A DNA stretch of 64,000 nucleotides from JAUWOY01 sp034431315. GTDB taxonomy: Bacteria > Chloroflexota > Anaerolineae > VGOG01. The stretch is taken from assembly GCA_034431315.1 (NCBI GenBank), contig DAOUDK010000132.1, forward strand, positions 1 through 64,000. Reading direction: 5' to 3'. Made by a program: the position numbers and the translations under genes. Under the pieces are notes generated by a model. That model searched no databases. It saw only the letters and a program-made list of their open reading frames with translations, and was not told the DNA's origin. Shown here piece by piece: positions 51,128-61,000 of the stretch; position 1 is the first letter of the stretch; each line of letters opens with the position of its first letter.

Positions 51128-53275
51128 CTACGGCTGCCTGCGCACCGATCGCCTCACGAAGTCAGCTAACCGTTCCAACAGCGACTTTGGCGCCTCTGTT
51201 TCTGGAGGAGGTGGAGGGGATTCATCGGGCGGCACTGACGGCGACAGGTCTCTCAAGACGTCTTCCAGAGGTGGAGAGGGTTCATCGGGCAGCACTGACG
51301 GCGACAGGCCTCTCAAGACATCCTGAATCTTCTGATCCTCAGGCACGATCTCCAAGGCCCTCTCCAACATATTCCTCGCCCGAACCAGTTCGCCCTGATG
51401 TTCCAGGAATATCGCATATTCCTTCAAGACTACAATGCTGTTGGGATCCAGTTCCAGGGCGCGATCAAAGGCCTCGCATGCGGAGGCAATCCTTTCTGGC
51501 GCCTTCCGGCGACTCAACCATACAGCGTAAGCTAGCTCTTCCTCAACTCGCTCAAATTGATGGAGTCGCTCTTTAATGGTCTGCGCCTCGGCCCGGATCT
51601 GCTCAGCATTCGGACGTAAAGCCAGCGCTTGCTGGATACGGTCCCAGGCTTTGAAGTAACGTTGCTGTGCCATCAGCAGCGCGGCATACTCGCGATGCGC
51701 AACGGCATCATCGCGATTCAGCGCAAGGGCGGTGCGGAAGTGATCCTCGGCCATAGCGCGTTGACCCGCATAGCGCAGGGCCACAGCGTACTCACGGTGC
51801 AACATCGCGTTCTTAGGTTCTATTTGCAGCACCGTCTCGAACCGCGGCAGAGCCTCGGCCAGCCGTCCCAGCCGCGCCCAAGCTGTCGCCAGTCGGCCTT
51901 GTAGCCGCGCGCTGGTGGGCAAGCCCTGCAGTGCGGCCTGGAGTTGATTGACTGCCTCCTGATATCGGCCCTGCTCAATAAGCAAGCCAACGTATTCGTC
52001 TAGCAACTCCTCATCGTGGGGCCGCTTCGCCAACACAGCCAGAAAGTACCGTTCGGCTTCCTGCCCGCGCCCTCCTTCATGTAAGAGCATGGCGTATTGT
52101 CTGTTGGCCTCAAGATGCTGGGGCGCGACCGCCAGGGCGGCTTGCAAGTGTTTCTCGACCTCGTAAGGCCGATCCGGCCACAGCAGCTCAGCATACGCAA
52201 CGTGGGCGCCCACATCACTGGCGATGAGACCAAGGGCTTCATCGAGCAATGTGCAAGCAGTCTCTCGATCGGCGGCCGATTGAGCTTGTGAGACGAGATG
52301 CCGGGTCCGCTGCCGCAGTGGTTCGATCTCTGCCTGAAGCGCAAGCCAAGCAGCCTGGTATTCAGGGTTGTCCGGCTCAAGCTCCACAGCGCGCACCAGG
52401 TGGGCTTCGGCCTGGACCAGGCTGCCTTTGCGAACCAGGACGGCAGCTTGCACCCGGTTTGCCAGAGCACACTCTGGTGCCATCTGTAGTGCTTCTGCTA
52501 CGAGAACCGCAGCTCCATCCACATCATTCTGTTCCTCCAGCATCAGTTTAGCCAGAGCAGCTTGTCGGTAAGCTTCCCCTTTCTGGTTGACGCGCCATTT
52601 GAGCTCTCTCACACGCTCCTGGAGGCTTACATCATCGGGCTTGATTTCCAACGCGCGTTCTAGAATTGATAGCGCCTCTTTCTCACGCTTACACCTTTCC
52701 AGAAACGTCCCGTAGGCTGTAAGCCAAGTCACGTGGAATGGGTCGGCGTCCAGGGCTGCTCGGTAGCTGCGGTCCGCAGCATCCCACTCGTCCATGACAT
52801 CCAGCAAGGCTGCCTGATCAAACAAGGTTTGCCCGTGGCCCGGCGTAGCGGTCAACAACCGTTCAAATGCAGCTTGGGCCTCGGCATATCGCCCAAGGCG
52901 AGTCAAGAGTAGGGCCTGCAAATGCAGCAAGGAAGTGTCGCTGGGTGTGCTCTCCAGCCCATTATCCAGCCACGCAGCCGATGTCGCTGCATCATCCGTG
53001 ACTGCCAGCACTAGCTCTCGCTCGGCGGCTGTCCAGTCCTCCTGCCGCGCCAGGAAAACAACATACTCCATCCGAAAGGTGACATCCGCAGGATTGAGGC
53101 TCAATACCTCCTCGAACAGCCGCGGCGCGGCTTTAGGTTGGTCATGCTCTGCCTTCCAAATGGCCAGGGCCAGCCGGCGCTCGGCCCGAACCACATCAAC
53201 CTGCGATAGCGTTACACCACCCTCAACAGATGTGGGGGCTGCCGGACTAACAGGTGTATTTGCCTCTATCATCAT
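51128..53275 (-). CDS. Large TPR-repeat protein with acidic/Pro C-terminus
   Basis: This 715-residue protein consists mostly of TPR-like units of about 34 residues (for example ALEIKPDDVSLQERVRELKW and HFRTALALNRDDAVAHREYA) with phrase -YAVFLERCKREKEALSILER-. A short Ser-Pro-rich repeat near the end (VLRDLSPSVLPDE and a second copy VLRDLSPSVPPDE) precedes a basic tail FVRRSVRRQP. ATG 53275 follows AGGAGG; the frame runs further upstream through the 19-bp inverted repeat and is not used. A scaffold role is inferred. It is related to the next gene and may work with it. Confidence 0.82.
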   Translation of the reverse strand: MMIEANTPVSPAAPTSVEGGVTLSQVDVVRAERRLALAIWKAEHDQPKAAPRLFEEVLSLNPADVTFRMEYVVFLARQEDWTAAERELVLAVTDDAATSAAWLDNGLESTPSDTSLLHLQALLLTRLGRYAEAQAAFERLLTATPGHGQTLFDQAALLDVMDEWDAADRSYRAALDADPFHVTWLTAYGTFLERCKREKEALSILERALEIKPDDVSLQERVRELKWRVNQKGEAYRQAALAKLMLEEQNDVDGAAVLVAEALQMAPECALANRVQAAVLVRKGSLVQAEAHLVRAVELEPDNPEYQAAWLALQAEIEPLRQRTRHLVSQAQSAADRETACTLLDEALGLIASDVGAHVAYAELLWPDRPYEVEKHLQAALAVAPQHLEANRQYAMLLHEGGRGQEAERYFLAVLAKRPHDEELLDEYVGLLIEQGRYQEAVNQLQAALQGLPTSARLQGRLATAWARLGRLAEALPRFETVLQIEPKNAMLHREYAVALRYAGQRAMAEDHFRTALALNRDDAVAHREYAALLMAQQRYFKAWDRIQQALALRPNAEQIRAEAQTIKERLHQFERVEEELAYAVWLSRRKAPERIASACEAFDRALELDPNSIVVLKEYAIFLEHQGELVRARNMLERALEIVPEDQKIQDVLRGLSPSVLPDEPSPPLEDVLRDLSPSVPPDESPPPPPETEAPKSLLERLADFVRRSVRRQP

Positions 53276-53369
53276 CCATGCCTCCTGATGAGTTCCGTTA
53301 TAGTGTGCAAGACCAACGCGCTCATCCAGAACTTCGTGGTTCTTCGGGATTTCGCAGGGCACAGTATCG

Positions 53370-53425
53370 GAGTTCCCAACTTGTTGGGGGTATGGAGCGA
53401 CAAACTCCAACAAGTTGGGAACTCC
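53370..53425. repeat. 19-bp perfect inverted repeat between TPR genes
   Basis: GGAGTTCCCAACTTGTTGG (53370-53388) and its exact complement (53407-53425) are separated by 18 bases. No T-run follows on either strand, so a mobile palindromic repeat or a protein-binding site is as likely as a terminator. Confidence 0.75.
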
Positions 53426-53463
53426 AGCCTGCTATTCATGCCATTCCCAAAGACCCAACTGCA

Positions 53464-56400
53464 TTAAAGGCTCTCAGCTAGATCCTCATCCTCAGGGCTA
53501 GTGGGTTCTGACGCTGCCGCTTCCAGCTCGGGTTGGATCCGGACAGCGCTCCCTTCTTCACCAAGTGGACTCTCTTCCTTTTTGAGGCCGGATGGTTCTA
53601 ATGGCATCGCTTCTGGCTCGACCAAGAGCCAGGCAACGCGCTCTTCATAGGGATCCAGCCGCGCCGCTTCCCTCAGGTAACGGAGTGCCTCCTCGTGCCG
53701 CCCTCGTTGTAAGAGGAACTCACCGTAGTCCAGCAACGTCGGGACATGGTCTGGGCAGGCAGCATAGGCATCTTGGAACAGAAATTCAGCCTTATCAGGA
53801 TCGGTCTCGGCCTTCTCCTTGGCCGGGGCCCAGGCCAGTTCCGCTTTCCGTACCTGGCCTAGCTTCTCGGCAATCCGGTCATAGGATTCCCTGAAGCGGG
53901 GATCATCTGAGAGCTCAACCGCGCGTGCCAGGTGCGGTCCAGCCAATTCATAGCGGTACCGGTTGGCCAGCAGATCCCCATAGCGACAGTGGATCTCGGC
54001 TGCTGCGTCATCCTGTTTGAGGGCGAGCTTGAGAGCTGTCTCTGCCGCGCGCACCTCATCCTCCTGGAGTAAGAGATCAACGTACGGATTGAGAGCAGGC
54101 CGATAGGCCGGGTCCATCGCCAGAGCCAGTTGGAACTGTTCCCTGGCTTCAATAAGCCGGCCTAAGCCCTGAAGGAACAAGGCGTAGCCACATCGGACTT
54201 CAACGTTATCCCCACGCCCCAGTAGGTGACTGCGGTAGTGCTCCTCAGCCGCCTTGGGGTCAAACTGGGTAAGCCGGACCAGGTATGAGCTGGCTTCCAC
54301 GGGTCGGTTGGTATCCTCCAGGAGTCGAGCATAGTAGCGTAGTGTAGGCACATGCTCCGGATCAATGGCTAGCGCCTGTTGATAATAAATCTCTGCCTCG
54401 GCATAGTTGCCGCTCTGAGCCGCCACCCAACCCACGGCCATTTCCTGGCTGGCCTGGTCGAACTGCTCGATTCTCTCTGCGACTTCTTCCCAGGCCCTGA
54501 CAGCCTCTGCATCGCCAGGTGCCAATTCTTGAGCACGCTGATAGAACTCCTTGGCCTGATCGTAATCGCCCCGGGCTGCCAGGAACTGAGCATATCGCAA
54601 GCTCAGCGTAGGATCGGCCTCAACAGCTACGAGATTGTCACCCAGGAGGGTTTCCGCATCTCGGCGACGGCCTTGCCCTTCAAGCACATCGGCCAGGAGA
54701 TGCAAGGTCTCGGGGCTATCGGGCGCGAGATCCAGGGAGCGGCGCAGGCGTTCCACTGCTTCGTCAATGCGGCCAAGCTGGATGCATATCCGCGCCAGAC
54801 CGTTGAGTGTCTCGCTGTTCTCACCCCGGGTGTCGAGGATCGCCTGGAGAATGGCCTCCGCTTCTTCGGGCACCTCGGCTGCCACCATGGCCCACATCCG
54901 GTCGGCGTCGCTGGAGCGTTCTTGCTGCTCTAAAAACTCCGCGTAGGCCTTGAGAGTGGGCAGGTGATCGTCATCAATCTGCAAAGCCTCTTCAAAGAGC
55001 ACTTCGGCCTCGTGGATCAATCCCTCCCGGGCCTTGATCCGGGCGAGGGCCATGTAGCCGTAGGCAGCCTGATACGCCTCCAGCTCTGCCTGCAGCTCGT
55101 CGCGTAACGCCAGAGTCTCAGGATCATCGGGTTCGAGGGCAAGGGCTCGTTTCAGGTGCCGTTCAACCTCCTCGTACTGGCCTTGTTCGGCCATCAGCCG
55201 AGCGTACTCGCGATGTAAGGCGGCATGATCCAACTCCTGAGCGAAGGCATTGTGCAGCCACTCGATGGCTTCTAGGCTGCGGTTGAGACCGTTCAGCAGC
55301 CTGACGTAAGCCACGATCCACTCAACACGCTTGGGCTCCAGCTTCAGCGCTTTGCGCAGCAGTGGCTCCGCCGCCTCCAATTCCCCCTGGCGTGCATGAA
55401 GCGATCCGTACAGCGCCAGCAATGGCGGGCTGGTGTCAACGGGGCGCCCGGCCAGGCAAGTCTTCACTACCAATGGATCAACCTCCATAAGGGTTGCCAG
55501 GTGCTCTTCGGCCTCGGCGTAGCGCTGCTGATCCAGGAGCAGGGAGCCATACGCCTTTAGCGCCTCAGCGTGGCGTGGTGCGAGGCCCAGAGCTTGCTGA
55601 AAGGCCTCTTCTGCACTGGCCAGGTCTCCTTGTTCCACCCTGTAGACGCCCAGCGCCCAATGCCTATCGGCCTCCTGTGGTGAAGGCATCTCCGCCTCCG
55701 CCGGAACTTCCTCAACAGGGAGAGCTTCTTCCACCTCTAAGGCAATCTTAGTCATGAACTCTTCCTCCTCAACTATTGGCTCGAATGCTGGCGGTGTTGG
55801 CGATGCCTCCGCTTCGACTGCTTCAAACATCTTTGCCAACTCATCGCGCTCGCGCTTGACTTGCACGGCTTCGTAATCAGCTTGGATGGGTTCATCCGTA
55901 GGGGCAAGGCCTGGTGCGTCCCAGTAAGGCTCATCTATTTCCACTGGACCTTCCTCAACTAAAGGAGCTTCTTCCACCTCTGGGGCAATCTCGGCCACGC
56001 GCCTTTCTTCCTCAACTACTGGCTCGATTGCTGGCGGTGTTAGCGATGCCTCCACTTCGACTGCTTCAAACATCTTTGCCAACTCATCGCGCTCGCGCTC
56101 GACTTGCACGGCTTCGTAGGCAGCCTGGATGGGTTCATCCGTAGGGGCAAGGCCTGATGCGTCCTGGTAAGGCTCCTCTATTTTCACCGGACCTTCCTCA
56201 ATTAAAGGAGCTTCTTCCACCTCTGGGGCAGCCTTGGCCACGCGCTCTTCTTCCTCAACTATTGGACCGAGTGGTGGCGCCTCCACTTCGACTGCTCCCG
56301 GCCTCTTTACCAACTCATCGCGCTCGCGCTTGACTTGCATGGCTTCATAGGCAGCCTGGATGGTTTCATCCGTAGGGGCAAGGCCCAGTGCATCCCGGTA

Positions 56401-56613
56401 CCGAACTCCGGCCTCGTCGTACCGCTGGCGGGCCTCCCAGAACTGGGCGTAGGTGAAGTGAACCTGAGCGTTCATAGGATCTTCGGCAATGGCTTCCTTG
56501 AGCAGTTTCCCCGCCGCGTCGAAATAGGTCTCAGCCTCCGCTGTCTGCCCGTCGGCCCTCATCAAGCCCAGGGCCCGGCTCAGAATCAACCTGGCGTTAT
56601 CAAGTGATCTCAT
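53464..56613 (-). CDS. Very large TPR-repeat protein with acidic tandem linkers
   Basis: This 1049-residue protein has TPR units at the N-terminus and from about residue 310 to 990. Between them lies an acidic Glu/Pro-rich linker containing three related segments of about 77-81 residues (each with the phrase LAPTDEPIQAAYEAVQVERE or close variants, then FEAVEVEAS). At the DNA level the copies are 231 and 243 bases apart and in frame. ATG 56613 follows AAAGGAG. The TPR part shares phrases such as AEEHLATLMEVDP with the neighbour at 51128. No enzyme domain was seen; a large protein-binding scaffold is inferred. Confidence 0.85.
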   Translation of the reverse strand: MRSLDNARLILSRALGLMRADGQTAEAETYFDAAGKLLKEAIAEDPMNAQVHFTYAQFWEARQRYDEAGVRYRDALGLAPTDETIQAAYEAMQVKRERDELVKRPGAVEVEAPPLGPIVEEEERVAKAAPEVEEAPLIEEGPVKIEEPYQDASGLAPTDEPIQAAYEAVQVERERDELAKMFEAVEVEASLTPPAIEPVVEEERRVAEIAPEVEEAPLVEEGPVEIDEPYWDAPGLAPTDEPIQADYEAVQVKRERDELAKMFEAVEAEASPTPPAFEPIVEEEEFMTKIALEVEEALPVEEVPAEAEMPSPQEADRHWALGVYRVEQGDLASAEEAFQQALGLAPRHAEALKAYGSLLLDQQRYAEAEEHLATLMEVDPLVVKTCLAGRPVDTSPPLLALYGSLHARQGELEAAEPLLRKALKLEPKRVEWIVAYVRLLNGLNRSLEAIEWLHNAFAQELDHAALHREYARLMAEQGQYEEVERHLKRALALEPDDPETLALRDELQAELEAYQAAYGYMALARIKAREGLIHEAEVLFEEALQIDDDHLPTLKAYAEFLEQQERSSDADRMWAMVAAEVPEEAEAILQAILDTRGENSETLNGLARICIQLGRIDEAVERLRRSLDLAPDSPETLHLLADVLEGQGRRRDAETLLGDNLVAVEADPTLSLRYAQFLAARGDYDQAKEFYQRAQELAPGDAEAVRAWEEVAERIEQFDQASQEMAVGWVAAQSGNYAEAEIYYQQALAIDPEHVPTLRYYARLLEDTNRPVEASSYLVRLTQFDPKAAEEHYRSHLLGRGDNVEVRCGYALFLQGLGRLIEAREQFQLALAMDPAYRPALNPYVDLLLQEDEVRAAETALKLALKQDDAAAEIHCRYGDLLANRYRYELAGPHLARAVELSDDPRFRESYDRIAEKLGQVRKAELAWAPAKEKAETDPDKAEFLFQDAYAACPDHVPTLLDYGEFLLQRGRHEEALRYLREAARLDPYEERVAWLLVEPEAMPLEPSGLKKEESPLGEEGSAVRIQPELEAAASEPTSPEDEDLAESL

Positions 56614-56770
56614 AGCTATTTTCTCCTTTCGTGTATGTGGCTCGGGCCGGCTGAAACGGCGCCGAGCCCAGGCTTTGGTTCATAAAATGTCGGATAACTC
56701 TCTGGAAACTAGATTTCCATTTTTCCCCCAGTTCTTTGCCCATAGCCGACGAAACGGTGGCAAATCTATT

Positions 56771-56905
56771 GAATCATTTGCATTATAACAGATTGCGCCC
56801 AGGTTTTGGGTAAAAATCACGTGAAGGTTGCGCGAATTTTGCGTGAAAATGAAAGGCCCCGGTCAGACCTTAAGGTCTGACCGGGGCTCTCGTTTGCTAT
56901 ATCCG
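56771..56905 (-). promoter_or_regulatory. Terminator-promoter block upstream of the largest TPR gene
   Basis: On the minus strand the order is a terminator, TTTTTACCCA, an inverted CCCA-N5-TGGG, and TATAATGC (-10 at 56782-56787). Sequence and order match the block at 50943-51075, though the promoters serve different genes. Confidence 0.65.
56856..56887 (-). terminator. 32-bp perfect palindrome, terminator of the GT9 gene
   Basis: GCCCCGGTCAGACCTT (56856-56871) is followed at once by its exact reverse complement (56872-56887). On the minus strand it lies about 65 bases after the glycosyltransferase stop and is followed by a T-rich stretch. Confidence 0.75.
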
Positions 56906-56950
56906 GGTTCAACAAGACTGACTTCTAGATTCCCTTCCCTCTCCAATTAT

Positions 56951-58081
56951 CTATAGAAAAGCCGCTGCTGCTTGCCACACCTCCTCCACCGTAACTGCCT
57001 CAATGCACCTGAAGCGGCGACAGGCTGTGTCCCAGCGACCGTGCAGCAGACAAGGATTGCAGCCTACGTCGTGCCAGAGGGCCACGCTATTCTCACCGTA
57101 AGGGCCATACATCCTCGGGTCAGAAGGGCCGAAGATGGCCACCACCGGCGCGCCCACAGCTACCGCCAGGTGCATGGCTCCCGTATCGTGGCCAATAAAC
57201 AGGTCGCACTGCTCCAGGAAAGCGCCCGATTGCCCAAAGGTCAACTGCCCTGTCAAATCGCAAGGCTCTTGCCTCATGCCATCTTTGATCGCGGCAGCGA
57301 TAGGCCCGTCCTCTGGTCCGCCCACCAGGCATACTTGAGCCACACCCTCCTCGATGAGGCGGTCGGCCAGAGCGGCGAAGCGCTGGGGTAGCCAACGCTT
57401 GGCCGATAGGATCATCCCCGGATTGCTCCCCCCCGCCGGGTGAATGACGACCAGGGGAATTTTGGACTCAGCTCTCAACATCTCGGCGACATGGCGGCGA
57501 TCCTCCTCAGCGGGATAGAACTCCAGCCTCGCCTCGCTCACCTCAATGCCCACGGCCCGCACTGTGTCGAGATAGAGGTCTGCCTCATGCTTGAGGTCCG
57601 CCACCGGCACGCCAACGGTCAAGGAAAAACCCCGGCCCTGGCTGTCCAGGCCCACCCGCTGGGAGATGCCACCCAGGTACGGCAACAGGCTGATCAGCGG
57701 GGAGCGATCCAGGACGAAGCAAGCCCCGTACCCTCCAGCGCGGATGCGTCTAACCAGGTCAAGATATTCGCGCCAGGAGTAGCGGCAGCCGCTTCCCACT
57801 CGACCGCAATCCACCAGCCCGTCCAGGTGGGGATTGTTCTCGACCATGGCCCGCGACCAGCCGCCTACAGCGAAATCTATCCTGGCCCTGGGGAAGGCCC
57901 GGTGCAGAGCCGCTATCACCGGCGTAGCCATGAGCACATCGCCCAGGCAGCAGGGCTTGATGATCAGGATCGAACTGGGGGTATTGAACGAAGCGCTGCG
58001 AGGGGCGAAGCGAAACGGGATGCACAGGAGATGGCAGATTGCGCTCACCAGGATGTCTCGAATAACCAATCTAACTTCCAA
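56951..58081 (-). CDS. Glycosyltransferase family 9 (heptosyltransferase-like)
   Basis: GT9 enzymes transfer heptose or related sugars from a nucleotide donor to envelope glycans. Diagnostic segments are ILIIKPCCLGDVLMATPVIA near residue 38, HPAGGSNPG for the donor, and GHDTGAMHLAVAVGAPVVAI with IFGPSDP. The C-terminal Cys set (CNPC, ACRRFRC) is also common in the family. About 376 residues. The start ATG 58081 lies in a 14-bp direct repeat and overlaps the end of the penicillin-binding protein gene by 11 bases, with no good ribosome-binding site; a GTG a dozen codons downstream is possible. The acceptor is unknown. Confidence 0.87.
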   Translation of the reverse strand: MEVRLVIRDILVSAICHLLCIPFRFAPRSASFNTPSSILIIKPCCLGDVLMATPVIAALHRAFPRARIDFAVGGWSRAMVENNPHLDGLVDCGRVGSGCRYSWREYLDLVRRIRAGGYGACFVLDRSPLISLLPYLGGISQRVGLDSQGRGFSLTVGVPVADLKHEADLYLDTVRAVGIEVSEARLEFYPAEEDRRHVAEMLRAESKIPLVVIHPAGGSNPGMILSAKRWLPQRFAALADRLIEEGVAQVCLVGGPEDGPIAAAIKDGMRQEPCDLTGQLTFGQSGAFLEQCDLFIGHDTGAMHLAVAVGAPVVAIFGPSDPRMYGPYGENSVALWHDVGCNPCLLHGRWDTACRRFRCIEAVTVEEVWQAAAAFL

Positions 58082-61000
58082 CTTCTATCTTCCAACTTCT
58101 ATCTTCGAGATAACCCACCCGGTCGTCCAGCCACAAGGCCGTGGTTTGCTCCTCCTCTTCTTGCTCGTGCACAACGTAGATGCGCACCTTCTCGCTCTCG
58201 ACTTCGTTGCCAGCCGCGTCGTAGGCCACCACGTGGATCTGGTGGGTCTCGGTGTAGCCGTGGGTGTCGGAGATGATGGTCATCCCGTTGGCGAAAACCT
58301 GCATGCGCATGCCATCCGAATCGATGATCACCTGGGTGACGGTGATAACCTGGGTGGTCACACTGCCGTCCGGGTTTTGGACAATCTGGATCTCCTGCAC
58401 CGCCATGCCCGGTATAGGAATGGTGTCGGACATGACGATGGTCCACTTGGTGTTGTAAGGAGCTATGGTGCTGTAGCTCAACAGACTGTTGTCAAAGTAG
58501 AACTCCACCCGATCCATGGAGAAGTTATCCACCGCAGTGGCCGAGATGTTGACCCATTCGTCGTACTCCATGAAATAGACGTGGCCGTCGTAGGGATAGA
58601 CGAGCTCGATCTCTGGCGGAGTGTTGTCTATCGTGACCTGGGTGGTGCTCTTTCTGTAGTTTCCGCCTCCATCCACCACCGAAAGCTGGAGGGTGTATAG
58701 CCCGTCCAGACCGCCCACGTCCCAGTACTCCAGAGGGGCGTTGGTGACCTGATTGTAGTGATCGCCGCCGATCTGAATCCAGGCCGAGGGGTTGATTCCC
58801 TGGCCGTACTCCAGGCGATAGAGCTGAAAGTTCACGGCTCTGGCGCTGCCGATGACGGGAATTGTCTCCCGAAGATAGGCATAGGGAGCAGGGCTGATGA
58901 TGGCCACGTCGCCGGAAGCCGGACTGGGGCCGTAGGCCAGATCGTACTGGGTCGGCGGCTGGGGGATACCTTCCTGGCGCACCCAGTCGGCGGCCTCAGG
59001 GGGGAATATCTCATAGACCACCTCGTCCACCAATTCGGGCGGGGTGTAAACCGTGGCCAGCTTACCGGTCTCCCTGTTGACCCGAAACACCTGATGGACG
59101 TTGCAGTACGCCGTGGGGGCCGTCCCCTCAATGAAGATCTCTCTGATCTTATGAGGACACTGTTCCGTGGGCAACATTCCCGAGACAGAGCAGACCTCTA
59201 CCTCCTCAAAGCCAGGCGGCCTTACGAATTCTTCCACGGGCATCTCCTCCAGCACCCTCTCCATAAAGTCGTGCCAGATGGGCCCCGCTCCGCTCCCCCC
59301 AGGTACGTGCTCCATGGACTCGTTGCCGCTGTTACCCACCCAGACGCCAGTGGCTATTTGGGGGGTGTAGCCGATGGTCCAGGCATCGCGGAAATCGTTG
59401 GTGGTGCCAGTCTTGGCCGCAGCCGGACGACTGAGGTGCAGCGGGCTTTCCCAGCCAAAGGCCGGCGCCCGCGCGCTGTTGTCGGACAGGATGTCGGTGA
59501 GGAGATAGGCCAACTGAGGGCTCAAGACCTCCCTGGTCTCAGGAACAGCGTATTGCCAAATGATGTTCCCATCCCGATCCTCGACCCGCAGGATGGCCAC
59601 CGGGTCTAGCTCGCGATAACCCAATTGTGGCTCTTCCATAGACACTCCGGCCATAGTACCACCGTTGGCGAACACGCTAAAGGCGTAGGTCATGTCCAGC
59701 AGTTTGACCTCGCCTCCGCCCAGAGTCAAGCTCAGCCCGTAGTAATCTTCGTTCAGGGTGGTTATGCCCAGGCGGTGAGCGGTGTTGATAACGTTCTCCA
59801 CCCCGACCATGTCCAGCACCTTAACGGCCGGCATGTTATAAGAGCGCGCCAGGGTCTGGCGTATTAGCTTGGGGCCATGATACTTGCGGCTGTAGTTCTC
59901 CGGTACATAGGGTGGATAGGGCGGGTCAGGGAAGGCGGTGCGTATATCCATGATCATCGTAGCCGCCGTATAGCCTTGAGAGAAAGCGGTCACGTAGGTA
60001 AAGGGCTTAAAGGACGAGCCAGGCTGACGATTAGCCAAAGCCACGTTGACCTCGCCCGCGATTTTGTCGTCCCAGTAATCGAGGCTGCCCAACATGACCA
60101 GGATCTCACCGGTTCGGGGGGTGATGACCACCACGGCAGCATTGGAAACATTGCGCTCCTCGGCTTGCAGCTCAGCCACCCGCCCCCGGGCTATTTCCAG
60201 AGCCAGGTCTTGCATCTCCAGGTCTATGGTGGTGTAGACTCGCAGCCCACCGCGGTGCACCAACTCCGGGCCGAACATCTCCTCCAGGCGCTTGCGGGCA
60301 TAGATGGAGAAGTGGGGGGCGATGATGTCGAAACGCTCCTCGCGGGCTTTGATGTCCAGCTTTTGGTACTTGGCTGCCAGGGCCTCTTCGGCGGTGATGT
60401 AGCCCTGACGCATCATAGCATCCAGCACCAGGTGTTGGCGCTTGCGAGCCTCCCCAGGAGCATCAATGGGGTTCAGGCCAGGGTATTGGGGCACGGCAGC
60501 CAGTATAGCACATTCAGCCAAATCCAGCTCCTGGATAGGCTTATCAAAGTAGACCTGAGCCGCCGCTTCTACGCCATAGGCCAGGTTTCCATAAAAGTTA
60601 GAGTTCAAGTACCAGGCCAGAATCTGATCTTTACTATAGCGCCGAGAGATCTCCAGGGCCAGGATGAACTCCTTGATCTTCCGAGAGTAGAGCACCTGAT
60701 ACCTCTCTTCCAGAGGGATCAGCACATTCTTGATCAACTGCATGGTGATGGTGCTGCCACCTTGAACACGGCCGCCTCGCAGGTTTTGATAAAAGGCTCG
60801 AGCAAAGCCCCTGATATCGAATCCGGGGTTCTCGTAGAAACTCTTGTCCTCAATGGCGATGGTAGCCTGACGCAGGTAAAGCGGCATCTGATCCAGCGGA
60901 ACCCCAGTACGATCACCAAACCGTGGGTCGAAAATCTCGTAGAGGAGGACTTGACCGGTGCGGTCATAGATCTTGGTGGTCTCGAATTCCTCCTGATCCG

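Larger units (their letters stand above)
56614..56950. other. Intergenic region with terminator and promoter block
   Basis: This 337-base gap contains a 32-bp perfect palindromic terminator (56856-56887), the promoter-like block for the TPR gene (56771-56905), and about 150 bases before the TPR gene without further clear motifs. No gene was recognised. Confidence 0.7.
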
